Shown here one piece after another: positions 23,510-36,306 of a stretch of 64,000 nt of DNA. The notes below the pieces were generated by a model. The model worked only from the letters and a program-made list of their open reading frames with translations, ran no database searches and was not told where the DNA came from. Within the stretch, counting starts at the first letter, position 1; each line of letters opens with the position of its first letter. The DNA is from Mallotus nudiflorus (taxonomy: Eukaryota; Streptophyta; Magnoliopsida; Malpighiales; Euphorbiaceae): contig CANTUR010000286.1 in NCBI GenBank assembly GCA_947683625.1, positions 1,178,001 through 1,242,000 on the forward strand. Reading direction: 5' to 3'. Position numbers and translations under genes: made by a program.

Positions 23510-24914
23510 AAGATTGGCATGACTTTGTCTCTATGATAAAAATAACATTTGGATTTTAATTTCTAATAACAAAATAAAAGGCACGGAACGTCCTTGGGTT
23601 CCTTAATCCCTTGATATTCCAACTTCATATTTTCATAATGTTTGATGGGACTGTTAAGCAGTCACTACCTCATATAACATGTAATGTAAATTATCACATA
23701 TTGTTTAGAATATTTAGGACTGGATACAACAAGAAAAGCATTATTCTCGATTTAGAGGATTGACTATTTTGATCATAAATAAGATAAACCTTGATTAGTT
23801 ATGTGAATATAATGTAGGCGTGAATTATTTTAAGGCTTTATAGACTGCACAATCCTATTAAATCCACCTTTTTTCTTTTTTCCTTTGTCAAACTTAGGAG
23901 AGGATATCACCACCATACTATCATCTAAGCCTAGTAGCCCATTATATGGATTAGCATTTTAAGGATTTATATTCATAGAAACCCTATGAGTTGTATTTTC
24001 ACTATATTGTTTATCCTAGAATTGTTCATCTTAGTATTATTACTTGTCCTAATAGTTTGCATCATAAGAGATAGCTATAGCTGATGTTAAGATATTATAG
24101 GTTAATAGTACATAAAAGCATTATTGGTTTCCTAGTTATAAGTTAAGTCATTGAACATGGAAACTACTGAGTGCAAAAATCGATTCTTGATCGAAGATGC
24201 CCTTAAACTAGGATTATAAGGCCATGCTGTAATGTCAATCTCATCTAGATGAAGATCATAATTTGATTTCACATGTCCAAAAAGCCTACACCAATAACAA
24301 AATTTTAGGAGTTGTTCACACCTGAAATCAACCCACGATCTCTCTCCTTTATTAGTTAAAATAATAGTCCCTTACTTCATTAGTTTTGTGATATTAATAT
24401 GTACCCGAACTAGGATAAACTTTTCTAAAAAATTAACATTAGCATTATTAATCTCTTTCAGCTCCCCAACCTTAAAAGTAATCTTTATTATGGAATCTTT
24501 GTCCCTTCTACTCAAAGGTGGATTACAAAGTCTAACCTAGTAGAAACAGTGATTAAGGACAACCTCCAAGGGCTATTCATTACCTTTTAACTCATCTAGG
24601 ACAATCAACTAATGATCTAAATGCCAAGCTTTCTCAAAGTATCCTTTCTTTGTCAACCTTAGTTTTAAATTCACAAACAAAGAGATAAGAACCAATCGTT
24701 TGTTGTTTGAATCCCCTCTGAACTTGCCATGCAATCTTCAAGGAATTTGATAGAGCCTTTAGGTTGAAAGGTTTACTTGATAAAACCCTTCCTACCAAAC
24801 ACTATTCATACACATCAACACAATTCGTAGAACTATTATCACTAAGATCCACCTCTTGTTGTTCCTCTTCCGTTAAGGAAAAGTATTCCATCATGTTTTC
24901 CAAGTCATGAGCCA
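23510..24914 (-). pseudogene. LINE-2 ORF1 (DUF4283, CCHC)
   Basis: Start Met at 24914 on the minus strand opens an acidic N-terminus, followed by CLVGRVLSSKPFNLKALSN (the DUF4283 signature) and IGSYLFVCEFKTKVDKERIL. A CCHC-like FCYWCRLFGHVKSNYD near 24300 has its last Cys replaced by Tyr. Several stops interrupt the frame. Family knowledge says this protein coats element RNA. The C-terminal end toward 23510 is not well defined. Confidence 0.8.
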
Positions 24915-25847
24915 TGATAATAAAAGAAAAGAGACATAAAAGTAAAAGAAAACAAAGATTTTTGATGAAAAATCTCTATAAAGGGGAAAAAACCTTAACC
25001 CTAATCACAGTTAAGTATAGAGAAAACTCTACAAAGGAAAAAAATTATGTGATTGTGATTTGGCCATTTTATGGTGCAAAGTTTGTTGAAAATAAAAGCT
25101 CACTTTTTGAATAAGTCAAGAGAATTCAATAAAATGTTTTGTAAGAAAATTGGAATTTGATAGACAAGAGCAACCCAACTTTCAACAATTTAGAAAAGTA
25201 TTTTATTTTTCTCCATGGATTAATCAATTCTATTCTAAATTTTAACTAAACTTTTTGTTATATATTTAACTAAAATTTACATCAATTTAATTACTATATT
25301 TTAAAATTATTTCATTTATATCCAGTTATAATATAAGAATTTAAATGTATTTCATAAAAATTAATTTAACATTTTTATAAAATAAATTTATTGATTAAAA
25401 ATTTATTTTTCTTACAAGAAAAATTAAAATGTAAAAAAACTTCAAACATTAATGTTACCACTCTCGAAATAAAATAAAAAATTAATTTCTAAATATGTTC
25501 ACATAATTTTAACTCTTTCACATTATTCTACAATCCAAAATTCTTTTCTTTTTAATTTTTTTTTTAAACTCACTTCTCAATCATATTATTAAAATATTTT
25601 ATAATAGAAATCAAATAAAAATAAGTATAAAATGAAAAAAAAAAAAAGAAAAAGTTCAAGATATTAACAATATAATATAAATAAATAATATTTTTTTTAC
25701 TTAAAAAATTAAAGGAATATTTAAAAAATTAAAGGAATATTTCTTTTTAGTTTCATTGTTTTTTATTATAATATTTAAAAATTTTTGCTTTATGCTTTTT
25801 ATATTAGTGTTTATGTCTAATAATATAAATTTAATATCTTTTGTGTT

Positions 25848-25852
<5 letters not shown>
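24915..25852. other. AT-rich spacer between LINE-2 and the Tekay element
   Basis: The first part may be the LINE-2 5' UTR. A 21-bp tandem duplication with core AAAAAATTAAAGGAATATT lies at about 25702-25742. No gene recognised. Confidence 0.4.

Positions 25853-25920
<68 letters not shown>
25853..25920. repeat. compound microsatellite (AT)n(GT)n
   Basis: About 17 AT units then about 16 GT units. It forms the exact left border of homology to the Tekay LTR, whose first part is missing here. Confidence 0.95.
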
Positions 25921-25924
<4 letters not shown>

Positions 25925-27171
25925 TGTATAGACCCTTAAACCTGAAAACCACCAAACTGTACCCCTCCTCCACTATCCATCACCATCTCCGTCACTCTCT
26001 CTCCCTTCTGGTGTGCCTCAACTCTCTTGGAGCAACCATCACCGCCGCAACAACCGCCTATATATATATATATATACATGTGAAATGTATATACCCAAAA
26101 ACCACTAAACCGCACCCCTCCTCCACTTTCCATCACCATCTCCATCAGTCCCTCTCCCTTCCAGTGTGCCTCGACCCTCTCGGAGCAACCATCACCGCCG
26201 CAGCAGCCGCCAGCCTCTCCCCTCTTCTCCTTTTCTTCCCCTCTGGTCTTCCTCTCTCTCAGTTTGAGTTCCCACCACCATTGTCAGAGCTAGATCAGTG
26301 CCACTGTTACTCCCTCAGCTTGCCTCACCTTCTCAAGCGTCGGTTGATGCCAAGCCTCACCACTGCAACTCATTTCCGGTTGAAGGCGAGTTGTGCAGGG
26401 TTTTTTTTAGGTTGTTTTAGTGTCGTTCTTTAGTTGTCTGGGTTAATTTAAGTGCTAAGCTTCATTTATTCTAAGTCAGATGATTAGTTATGCTAAGTTA
26501 GTTGTTTAAATATAATTTTTGTATATTATTTTGATTTTTCTTCATTTTACATAATTTTATTTGATTTGATTTTTATTTGATTTGATTTTTATTTGATTTT
26601 AATTAGTAATTAGAGTAATTAATGTTAATTATTTTTGGTATACTGATTTTATTTAAGATTATAGAAAATTATTGTGTTAATTGTGAATTTTGGACATTTT
26701 ATTAATATTTTATTAATTTTTGAAAATTAATTGTTAAAAAATTATGAAATTTTGATAATTGGTATTATTATTAAATGTTATTAATTTTAGAACTTAATTT
26801 ATGGTTTTTGTGATTTTATACTATTTTTATAATTATTTTGGGTTTATGTCAAATGTGGATAATTAGGGTAAATTTATATTTTTGGAAGAAATTATTAGTT
26901 ATTTTATATTTTTATTAATATTAAGAAATTTGATGTTGAGAAAATAATTTTTAGGGAATTTTTGAGTAAGAACAATATATTATGTAAATTTATGTATTAT
27001 AGGGGTAAAAATGTAATTTTGTGCTAATTATAGCAAAATAATGGATTGAGGTTGGTTTTAATAATAATTAAGGAATTAAAAGGATTTTTACAAATTATTT
27101 ACTATTTTTGACTACTTAACACTAATTTTCAAAAATTAATTTCAAATAATATATTAGGTATTATTTTTGAG

Positions 27172-27227
<56 letters not shown>

Positions 27228-28787
27228 TGAAATTTTGTTTTTAAGCTTTAATGAGAAATGATTTTCTAAGTTATGGATATTTATATGTAATATGTATTTT
27301 TGGGAAATAAATGATTTAATTTTGTGATGGTTGAGTTGTGATCTCGGTCAGGGTTAAGTGTAGTTTTGGAAGCCTGACTCGAGTGTGAATATTTATGAAT
27401 ACTAGAAGTGCATTTTTCTATACAGGAATGGTTCTATCAATGGTAGAGAGATGTCCGTTTTACAGAGGAGACTTTGCCAAAATTTCTGTAGATTTTCTTG
27501 TAAAACGTGACATCTTTCGTAAATTTCTAGCGTTAATTAGGGTTTTTTCCTATTTATCGAGTCTTATCCGGTTTTCCTTGAGTCAGTCTAGAATTTCGCT
27601 ATTTCTATCGATTTTTGATTTTTATTCCATAGATATGTTTTTAAAATAGGTCTGTTATTTTTATTCTAGAGAATACCGAAGCAGAAGCTATTGGATCGAG
27701 GTAGACGCGTAGTCGTCAGCCTTCTCGCTCGTCTTGCAAGTTTATAAATTGATATGTGCATATATTTTATTTAAAGATGCATGCACTCATATTTTTAGTA
27801 TTCATTATATGATTTATTTAATTTAAATGCTGTTATTTATTATTTAAGTGCATTTTATTTATTTAAATTTAGTTTTGAGAAATTTTGGTAGAACGGGCTA
27901 CCTGGTGGGTTTCACCAGGACCGTGTGCACATGGTAGAGATTGAGAGATGGATCTGATATATGTATGACTTGTGGATATAAACTGGGACCGGTGCCTCGA
28001 TGGAAGCCTTTGCTCTCGGGGACCGCTAGTGATTGGAAAGTTAATAATGGACTGGCATGGGTGCCTCGGTGGATGCCTTAGCTCTCGAGGACCGCCAGTG
28101 CCATGTATTTATATTAAGTGGATGACTGCGGCTTGGTGCCTCGGTTGATGCCTTTGCTCTCGGGGACCGGCAGTCTATGAGGATTAAATGGGCCTAGTTG
28201 GCCATTTAGAAATTTGGGTTTAGGGTTCTACCGAGATTTTTCAAAAGCTATATATATACATTATAAATTATTTTCACTATAATTATATAGTTTTCAAAAA
28301 GGTTTTCAAATCGTATAGCTCTTTTTATTAACTTACTCTGTGAGGTCTGATTCCCTCAATCATTTTTTTCAGGAGCTTGGGAGTTCGACCTCAGACCACC
28401 TCTACACCGAATTTCTTCATCACTGGCTATATTATGTAGGTCTTTATGAGTTGTGTTGTGGTAGTAACTCTAGAATACTGCAGTAGTATTTGTACTATAA
28501 GTTTGTATAACTTAAGCATACTTATATATTGCACTTTAATGAACCATGCTTATGTATAATGTTTTAAGAATGATTAAAGATACTTGATGATGTAGAATGT
28601 TTTATGTTGCGCATGATTATGTTTATTTTTAGAAAAATTAGTTTGATAATGTGTTTTTGCATGAAATAAAGTTTTAAATTTGAAGGTTTTATTTTTCTTT
28701 TCTCTAAGGCTTACTATGAGTTTCGAGGGCCTTATGCCTACCCATTCCCTAATACCAGTCTTATGCCCTCGGGTTCGGGTCATGACA
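25921..28787 (+). repeat. Tekay 5' LTR, truncated and rearranged
   Basis: Aligns to the 3' LTR from about base 190 of that copy to the end TCATGACA. Differences: the TG start is absent; a unit of about 161 bp (25921-26081) is repeated at 26082; about 190 bases present in the 3' LTR at 44760-44950 are replaced by an (AT)n tract at 27172-27222; and one more GTGCCTCGG-type block is present (28000-28165). A 7-bp hairpin lies at 27901-27919. The frame at 27395-27649 is not conserved in the sister LTR as protein. Confidence 0.9.
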
Positions 28788-28791
28788 AAGT

Positions 28792-28803
28792 TGGTATTAG
28801 AGC
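28792..28803 (+). other. Tekay primer binding site
   Basis: TGGTATTAGAGC, four bases after the LTR end, one mismatch from the initiator Met-tRNA site. Confidence 0.88.
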
Positions 28804-28847
28804 ATAAGTTCAATTAATTGTCTAAGTCTATCTTTCTGTGTAACTAT

Positions 28848-31018
28848 TGTTAGTATAAGGTATGCCCTAGTGGCATTCTTGTAATTATTTAGACATTGTA
28901 TATAATCCCTGTGGCAATAAAATATTCTTTTAAATAAATATGTTATTTTTTTGAGTATTTATCCTTTAGTATTATGTTGAATAAATTTATTATCAAAGAG
29001 TTGATAATATGAGCTACATATTTATTCAGTACATTTACTATAAATTGTTCGTAGTCAATTAATTAATATTTGGATAATGTTAATTAAACTATCACCTCTG
29101 TCTAATTTCCTTGATTAGTGTGAGAAACTAATAGTGGGAGGTAGTGAAACTCATGCTACTTGATATGAGTAATCAGAATAGACATGTGGATACTCATTGG
29201 ATGGGTTAATCGAACAGTGACATTAGTATTGTGATTGCAAGGATATTCACATATAATCAACAATCACAATCTAGATTATAATGGTGCATATTGTCCTTTG
29301 ACTTGAGGTGACATAGTCATCCACATTTAGGTGGTTAGAGTTTGTTACCGCTTATATACTTGTGTTAATCATCACATGGGTATATGGCGTGTGGTGGCTC
29401 TAATTAGTTAAATGTAGGGATGAATGTTTAACCAAGATGGGATTCATTACCTGGTGTGAACCGGGATAGATCCTATGCCATCTAAGTTTATTCTTGATGA
29501 ATAAATTCCTGGCCAGGATAAATACAACACAGTTTGAAAAAGAGTTTTAGTACTATAAAGAGTTCTAGTATTTGTTGTATTTTATCAAGAATTAAAACTT
29601 AAGATGAGGTCATATAATAAAGCTATTAGAGTTTGATAATACCTTGACTCTAGGCTATATTGGGATCTTTAATGAAAGGAATTTAGTGCACGGTAATTAT
29701 GATCAGGTTCATGTGAATCATAATATGCATTCATTTCTAATTGGGTAGCTGTGATATCGATACTAGGGGTCACTCACAGCTTATGAGAACTAAATGTGAA
29801 TAATTTGGATTTTCACATTTAGAATTGAAAAGAGTTTCAAATAATATTAAATGTTAATATTATATTTTCTCATTGCCATTTAGACATGAACCTAGTAAGT
29901 CACACCTTAAAGAGTTTTATTTATTCACTATTGTATTAATCTAATTATTGATTAAAAGAGTTTAATCAATTAATCAAGATTAATAGAATTAGATTTATGT
30001 TTTGAATAATGATTCTAGTATATCATGAAATCTAATTCAAATAAGAGTATTATTTATTAATTTATATTTAATTAATATTGGATATTAATTAATATATATT
30101 AAATTAATAAATATATATATGTTGTTATTTATTTATGGACTTATATTAATGGTCCAAATTGTTTTAGACATAGGCCAAAATTTATTTTGGACCTAAGATT
30201 AATTAAAGTCCATATCTAAGTATATGTATAATTTAATATGTAAATTAATACATTTGATGTATACTTTACATACAAATTTATACATTAATATGTGTAGGTG
30301 GCAAGCTTAATTATTGAATTAAGCAAGGTGTCATATTAATTAAGTGGATATTTCTAAAGTATGCCTAAGGTGTCATTTTTAATCATTTAGATGGTTAGGT
30401 GTATACCTAAGGTGGCATACTTAATAATCACTTAATTAATTAATTCATACTTTTCCTTAGTGGAAAATTACTACACATATATCTTTGATATATCTAAGGC
30501 AAGTCAAGACACTTGGTAAGAGATAAAAGAGGAAAAATAATGCTTAAGTGAGTTTTTACTTAAAGAGTTAAGTAAAAATCACTAAGTTATTTTGGTTATG
30601 ATAAGATCATAAACCAAAAATAAACACAACATATACTAAACATATACTCTATACTTGTGCTCTTAATTAAATTAGTACAAGTTACTAAGTTTAATTAACA
30701 CAAGTAAGTGATAGATAAGGCTTTGGTGTTTCAAACTAGAGGCCTTACATTTGGAGGGCTAAGCATTTGATTCAAGGAATTGAACACAAGGAATACTAAG
30801 CTCTACAACAAGTTTACAAACTTATAATTTATTTATTATTTGTTTGTATATTGCTTAATTTATTTAGTTGTGTATTTCAATGCAATTTGAATCTTAGGCA
30901 AATGAAATTCTTCATTTTATGAAGGGTTATGATGAGGAAATTTTTGAAATTTACTCTATTTAGACTTGTGCTTACAATACATGTATTTATGTCTAAATAC
31001 CATAACTGATTTCTAATA
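28848..31018 (+). repeat. copia 5' LTR
   Basis: Starts TGTTAGTATAAGG and ends TTTCTAATA, where the partner LTR has TTTCTAACA, so the terminal CA is mutated here. 2171 bp. No large indel relative to the other copy. Confidence 0.93.
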
Positions 31019-31019
31019 G

Positions 31020-31031
31020 TGGTATCAGAGC
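31020..31031 (+). other. copia primer binding site
   Basis: TGGTATCAGAGC, an exact match to the plant initiator Met-tRNA site, one base past the LTR. Confidence 0.95.
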
Positions 31032-32315
31032 CCCTTTTTGCATTTTATACATACTAAATAAATTGTTTAATTACAAATGTTGTGATTAAAATATGTTGGT
31101 TGCAAGTTTTATGGCTAAAATATGCTAAAAAATATATTTTATTTATTATAGTACTGCTGTAAATAGTGGTACTGTAGCAGTAAATAGTGGTATTGTAGCA
31201 TACATTTTTATTATGTTTGCAAAATTATTATAACATGCAAAAGTTGCATTTATTAATTTTTGTATGCCATACTTGCAAGTAGTGATCATGGACAAGGTAT
31301 TAAATTCTAGTAATGTAATAATTAATTTTATTATTGTTTATGTAATTAAATGTTAATTACATCGTATTAGAATGTATTTATAACCTTGGCATGTCAAGGT
31401 GTATTTGTTTGTTGCAAAAGTTGTAACAAGGAGACTTGAAGGAGTTCAAGGAGCAAATCCATAAAGATGGTGATAAGGATATTCATACTTGAAGTATTCA
31501 TGGACAAGATTAATTTTTTGTAATTTATTTTAGTATTAAAATAGATATAAAAATTAGTCCATGATCACTCCTTATTTGTGCATCCATATTTGCATGTTTT
31601 ACGCACATATGAGATATGTATGTTTTATATGCTTTTATACATATCTGTATGTATAATTGGATGTCGTATAATTTATGTATTTGATACGTATAAATTGGTT
31701 AATGTGCAAAGTGAGACCCAAAATCTTCCAAATAAAATTTAAGTCTAAGCTCTCCATTAGAGCAATAAATTGTATAATTTTGGATTATGTATATCGGCTA
31801 TGGACACATAGGGGTATATATAAATCTAAGAGATTTATGCAATGTTATTGTCAAGCATAGTGATGTTTTGAGTGTATAAATATAATACATGCCAAGAATG
31901 GAAAATAGGCGTACCTGAGGCATGTAGTATTCAAATTTCTACATTTTATAATGCCAATGGTATGGACTTAATTAATGCCAAGGACCAAGAATGGCAATGG
32001 GTACCTGAGGTCCGTAACATTAAAAGCTTGATTGATGAAATATCACATAAGATGTGATGACGGGAAAATGTCACTTATAAATTTTAATATTTCAAGAATG
32101 GTAAAGGGTATCTGAGGAATATTATAATTTATTAAGAACTTCATCACCCACTAGAAATCCATCCAACAAGGGATTTTCGTTTCCTAGTTGGAAGAATAGG
32201 ATCCGCCAAATTAGTGGGAAATCATTAAGATTAAAGACCAAATCTAATGATTTTCTTTTTATACAATGTCATTTAAACTAACTAATTTTGTTACCTTTAC
32301 AGATAATTTGATAAT
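31032..32315 (+). other. copia leader with a three-times repeated motif
   Basis: About 1.28 kb of untranslated leader. A motif of the form CAAGAATGG...GGTACCTGAGG occurs three times, at about 31893, 31987 and 32093. Small frames (31675-31860, 31872-32057) do not resemble known proteins. The leader probably holds packaging or dimerisation signals; this is inference. Confidence 0.6.
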
Positions 32316-33140
32316 ATGAAATCATCAAACCCACTCTCTATCATACTAGACCAATATAGGCTCACAGGCCCAAACTTTGTAGATTGGCTAAGGAATCTAA
32401 AAGTAGTTTTGGCTTCCGAAGAAATATTATATGTATTAGAACAATTACTACCTAAGTCACTTCCCGCGAATGCTTCTCAGGAGGAGCAAGACACTCTTAA
32501 AAATTGGAAAAAGCATGATTTGCAAGCACGTTGCATTATATGGGCTTCTATGAGTACTGATATCCATCGACAATATGAGAAGTACAATAGTGCAAATGAA
32601 ATCCTACTTCACCTGAAAGAGCTGTTTGGTGAACAAAGTAGGACCGCTAGATATGAGATATCAAAGCGGTTGTTTCATGCTAAAATGAAAGAAAGTGAGG
32701 ATGTGGCAGTCCATGTGAACTCAATGATAAGATCAATTAAGGAACTAGAAAGTCTAGATTTTTCAATGGACTTCCATCTCCAAATAGATTTGATCCTGCA
32801 ATCACTTACTGAATCATTTGGGCAGACCATTGCAAGTTTTCATATAAATAAAATAGAGTGTACACTTGCTAATTTATTGAACATGCTTGTAACTGCCCAA
32901 AAGGCAATACAAGGTAGCAAGGGGAAGGAGACTGTTCTTATTGCTTCTTCTAGTAAGACTAAAAAGAAGAGTTATAAGAAAAAGAAAGGCAAGATAAATG
33001 TTGTCAAGCCTACAGGTAGAATAGCCAAATCTCAAGGCAAGGGACAGGTGAGGGAAGATCCAAACAAGGGTAATTATTACTATCTTGCAGGTAAAGGACA
33101 TTGGAAAAGAAATTGTCCTAAGTTCCTTAAGTCTTTATAG
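32316..33140 (+). pseudogene. copia gag
   Basis: Frame of 274 residues from ATG 32316. It contains a YRLTGPNFVDWLRNLKVVL box near the N-terminus (gag DUF4219-type opening) and a UBN2-like helical region. Toward the C-terminus it has a basic stretch of Lys and a CCHC-like knuckle: NYYYLAGKGHWKRNCP, in which the first two Cys are Tyr/Ala, so the knuckle is damaged. Gag forms the particle in which the RNA is reverse-transcribed. The stop at 33138 interrupts what is one gag-pol frame; the next part continues in the same frame. Confidence 0.9.
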
Positions 33141-36100
33141 ACTAAAAGAAAGGATAATTTTGGAGAAGGTACATTTTTCTCTAACTTTTCTAAATGTTCT
33201 AATGGTTCATTAAATGCATGGGTATTGGATACCGGTGCTAGTTCTCACATTTGTTTATCTTTACAGAATCTAGCATATAAGAGAAAGTTGAAGCCTAATG
33301 AAGTAACCTTAAAGCTTGGAAATAGTGCAAATGTTGCAGCTAAAGCTATAGGGTCAACTTCAATAGATCCTTATAATCATATTTTATTATTGGATGATGT
33401 ATTATATGTACCTAATGCTTATAGAAACATAGTCTCTATTTCTAGTTTGACTAGAAAAGGTTATGAATTTTTATTCAAAAGAGACGTATGTAATATTTAC
33501 TTTGGAAGTAATATTATTGGCTTGGGTTATTTAATACATGGTTTATATTATATTGATAATAATTCCAATAATAATGAGCTTCAATTTATGAGTAATAAAT
33601 ATGCAATGCTAATTGAAAATACTTCTAATTCTAAACATCTATGGCACTTAAGATTATGTCATATTGCTGAAGATAGGATCACTAAGTTAGAAAAGATGGG
33701 AATCTTGAGCAATCTTGAATCTGCATCTAATCCAACTTGTGAAGCTTGTCTTTAGGGCAAGATGACTAGATCACCATTTTTAGGATAAATGGCAAGAGCC
33801 ACTGATATATTAGAAGTCATACATAGTGATGTATGTGGGCCATTTTCTGAAATGGCTATAGGTGGTTTTTACTACTTTATAACCTTTATAGATGATCTAT
33901 CAAGATATGGGTATTTATTTCTTATGAAGAATAAATTTGAATCTTTTGAAAAGTTCAAAGAATTCAAAGCCCAAGTAGAAAACCAAACTAGGAAAAATAT
34001 TAAAACTCTAAGATCAGATCGAGGAGGTGAATACTTGAGTACCGAGTTTATTGAGTTCCTAAAGGAACAGGCATTATATCTCAACTCACACCGCCTAGAA
34101 CACCTCAATTAAATGGAGTGTCTGAAAGGAAAAATCATACTTTATTGGATATAGTACGATCGATGATGAGTTATACGGATCTTCCTATTTTTCTTTGGGG
34201 TCATGTACTCCAAAATGCCTGTTATATCCTTAATCATATTCCATCCAAATCCATATCTACTACACCATATCAGATATGGCATGGTAGAACACCAAGTCTT
34301 AAACATGTTAAGATTTGGGGATGTCCAACTTTTATCAAAAAATTAAAGTCGGACAAGTTGGATGTGAAATCGATAAAAGGAAGGTTTATTGGATATCCTA
34401 AAGATAGTTTAGGATATTACTTTTATCTTCCTGTTGAACAAATAGTTGTTGTAAGCAGAGATGCCATTTTTCTTGAGAAAGAATTTCTAAAGGAAGGTTG
34501 CATAGGAAAGAAGATAATATTAGATGAAGAGTCATCTGAAGAAACAGAACAAATTGATCAAATGAATATTGATCAACTTAAGGAGCCTATTCCAATTGAA
34601 AATATCATCACACCAACTCCTAGAAAATCTAGTAGGGCATCTCATCCTCTAGAGAGATATGGCCTTCTACATGATATGCAAAAGTTGCATGCTCATGAAG
34701 ATAGTCTTCATATAGATGATCCTACCACATATGAAGAAGCTTTATTTGATAAAGATTCTTCTAAATGGATTGATGCTATGAGAACAGAAATGGATTCCAT
34801 GAATGCAAATGAAGTCTGGACACTTGTTGATCCTCCAAAAGGTATTGTACTTATTGGATGTAAATGGATCTTCAAGAGAAAGACCGGTGCAGATGGAAAG
34901 GTTAACACCTTTAAAGCTAGGCTTGTGGCAAAAGGGTTTCGCCAAAGAGAAGGGATCGATTATGAAGAGACCTTTTCTCCAGTAGCCATGCTTAAATCCA
35001 TTCGAATTCTTTTAGCTATAGCTGCACACTATGATTATGAGGTTTGGCAAATGGATGTCAAGACTGCATTCCTTAATGGTTATTTTGAGGAAGAAATTTT
35101 CATGGAGCAACCCAAGGGTTTTGAATCCAAGGAAAGCTTTAAAGTGTGTAAGCTTAATAGATCAATCTATGGCTTAAAGCAAGCTTCCAGGAGTTGGAAT
35201 CATCATTTTGATGAGGCTATTTGTTCTTATGATTTCATAAAGAATCAAGATGAGCCTTGTGTTTACAAGAAGGTTAGTGGGAGTCAAATCACTTTCCTAG
35301 TCTTGTATGTGGATGATATTTTATTAATTGGAAATGATATAGGAATGATGACTTCTGTAAAAGTCTGGTTATCTAAAACTTTCTCTATGAAAGACTTAGG
35401 GGAGGCAACTTATATTCTCGGGATTCGACTCTATAGAGATAGATCGAAGAGAATGATAGGTTTATCCCAAAGTCTTTACTTGGAAAAGATATTGAAGAGG
35501 TTCAATATGCTTGAATCCAAGAGAGGATTGTTACCATTTAGGCATGGTGTTCATTTATCCAAGAGTATGTCTCCCAAGACACTCAAGGAAATGGAACAAA
35601 TGGCTAAAGTTCCTTATGCTTCAGCAATAGGAAGCTTAATGTATGCTTTGTTGTGTACTAGGCCTGACATTGCCTATGCTGTTACTGTGACTAGCAGGTT
35701 TCAATCCAATCCAGGTTTAGAACACTGGATAGTTGTTAAATCAATCTTTAAGTACTTGAGAAGAACTAAAGATTTGATCTTAACTTATGGAGAAGGTGAT
35801 TTACAAATTAATGGCTTTACAGATTTTGATTTTCAATCAGACATGGTTGATAGAAAGTCTATATCCGAGTTTATTTTCATCGGTAATGGCGGTGCAGTGA
35901 GCTGGAAAAGTTTCAAACAAAGTATCACTGTTGATTCCACTACAGAAGCTGAGTATATAGCTACATCAGATGCTGCTAAAGAAGCTGTTTAGATTAGGAA
36001 GTTAATTATAGAACTACAAGTTGTTCCTTCCATTGAGTTTCCAATTTCTCTCTATTGTGACAACAATGGAGCCATTGCATTGGCAAAGGAACCAAGGTCT

Positions 36101-36292
36101 TACCAGAAATCCAAACATATAGAAAGACGTTTTCATATTATTCGAGAACTTATTGGTAAGGGCAAAGTGGTCGTCCAAAAGGTAGCTTCAACTGACAATG
36201 TTGCTGATCCACTAACTAAAGTGCTCACACAACTACAATTAGATGGTCATCTTGAAAAGATGGGTCTTAAATATTGTAGTAAATGGCACTAG
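33141..36292 (+). pseudogene. copia pol: protease, integrase, RT, RNase H
   Basis: Protease with LDTGASSHIC near 33225 (intact DTG). GAG-pre-integrase WHLRLCHI and CEAC (33640-33752). Integrase with VIHSDVCGPF near 33820, FIDDLSRYGY and RSDRGGEY near 34015. RT with a YVDD box at 35306-35317. RNase H with TEAEYIA near 35945, DNNGAIALAK near 36060 and a terminal ADPLTKVL box. Stops at 33138, 33753, 33786 and 35990 and a frameshift near 34077 break it; at 33753 and 35990 relatives have Gln and Trp. The polyprotein ends at 36292, 14 bases before the 3' LTR. Inactive as it stands. Confidence 0.92.
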
Positions 36293-36306
36293 TGCAAGTG
36301 GGAGAT

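Larger units (their letters stand above)
16978..24914 (-). mobile_element. LINE-2: decayed plant LINE, split by a copia element
   Basis: Minus-strand order: ORF1 (24914 to about 23510), endonuclease, reverse transcriptase (about 22340-21400), zf-RVT (about 17950-17650), RNase H (about 17500-17000), and a poly(A) tail seen as about 14 T at 16978-16991. Removing the copia insertion and one target-site copy restores the frame across the break, so this is one element of about 5.5 kb. It also carries a perfect inverted duplication (21387-21577). No LINE target duplication was recognised. Confidence 0.88.

Noticed and set aside
16978..25110. Target duplication for LINE-2
   Set aside because: Short matches around the poly(T) and the 5' region (for example AACTTT) are no better than chance in AT-rich DNA.
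25756..26433. 225-residue frame through the LTR start
   Set aside because: It reads through (AT)n(GT)n and the C-rich LTR block. The same block in the 3' LTR (43647-43879) is open in two frames. This is compositional, not a gene.
27395..27649. 84-residue frame in the Tekay 5' LTR, also at 45124-45378 and, loosely, 56772-57032
   Set aside because: The nucleotide word GAGATGTCCGTTTTACAG is shared by all three LTRs but is read in a different frame in the solo LTR, so conservation is at DNA or RNA level, not protein.
33872..34108. 78-residue minus frame and other antisense frames within copia and Tekay pol
   Set aside because: Shadows of the plus-strand integrase, RT and gag frames, which have recognisable motifs.
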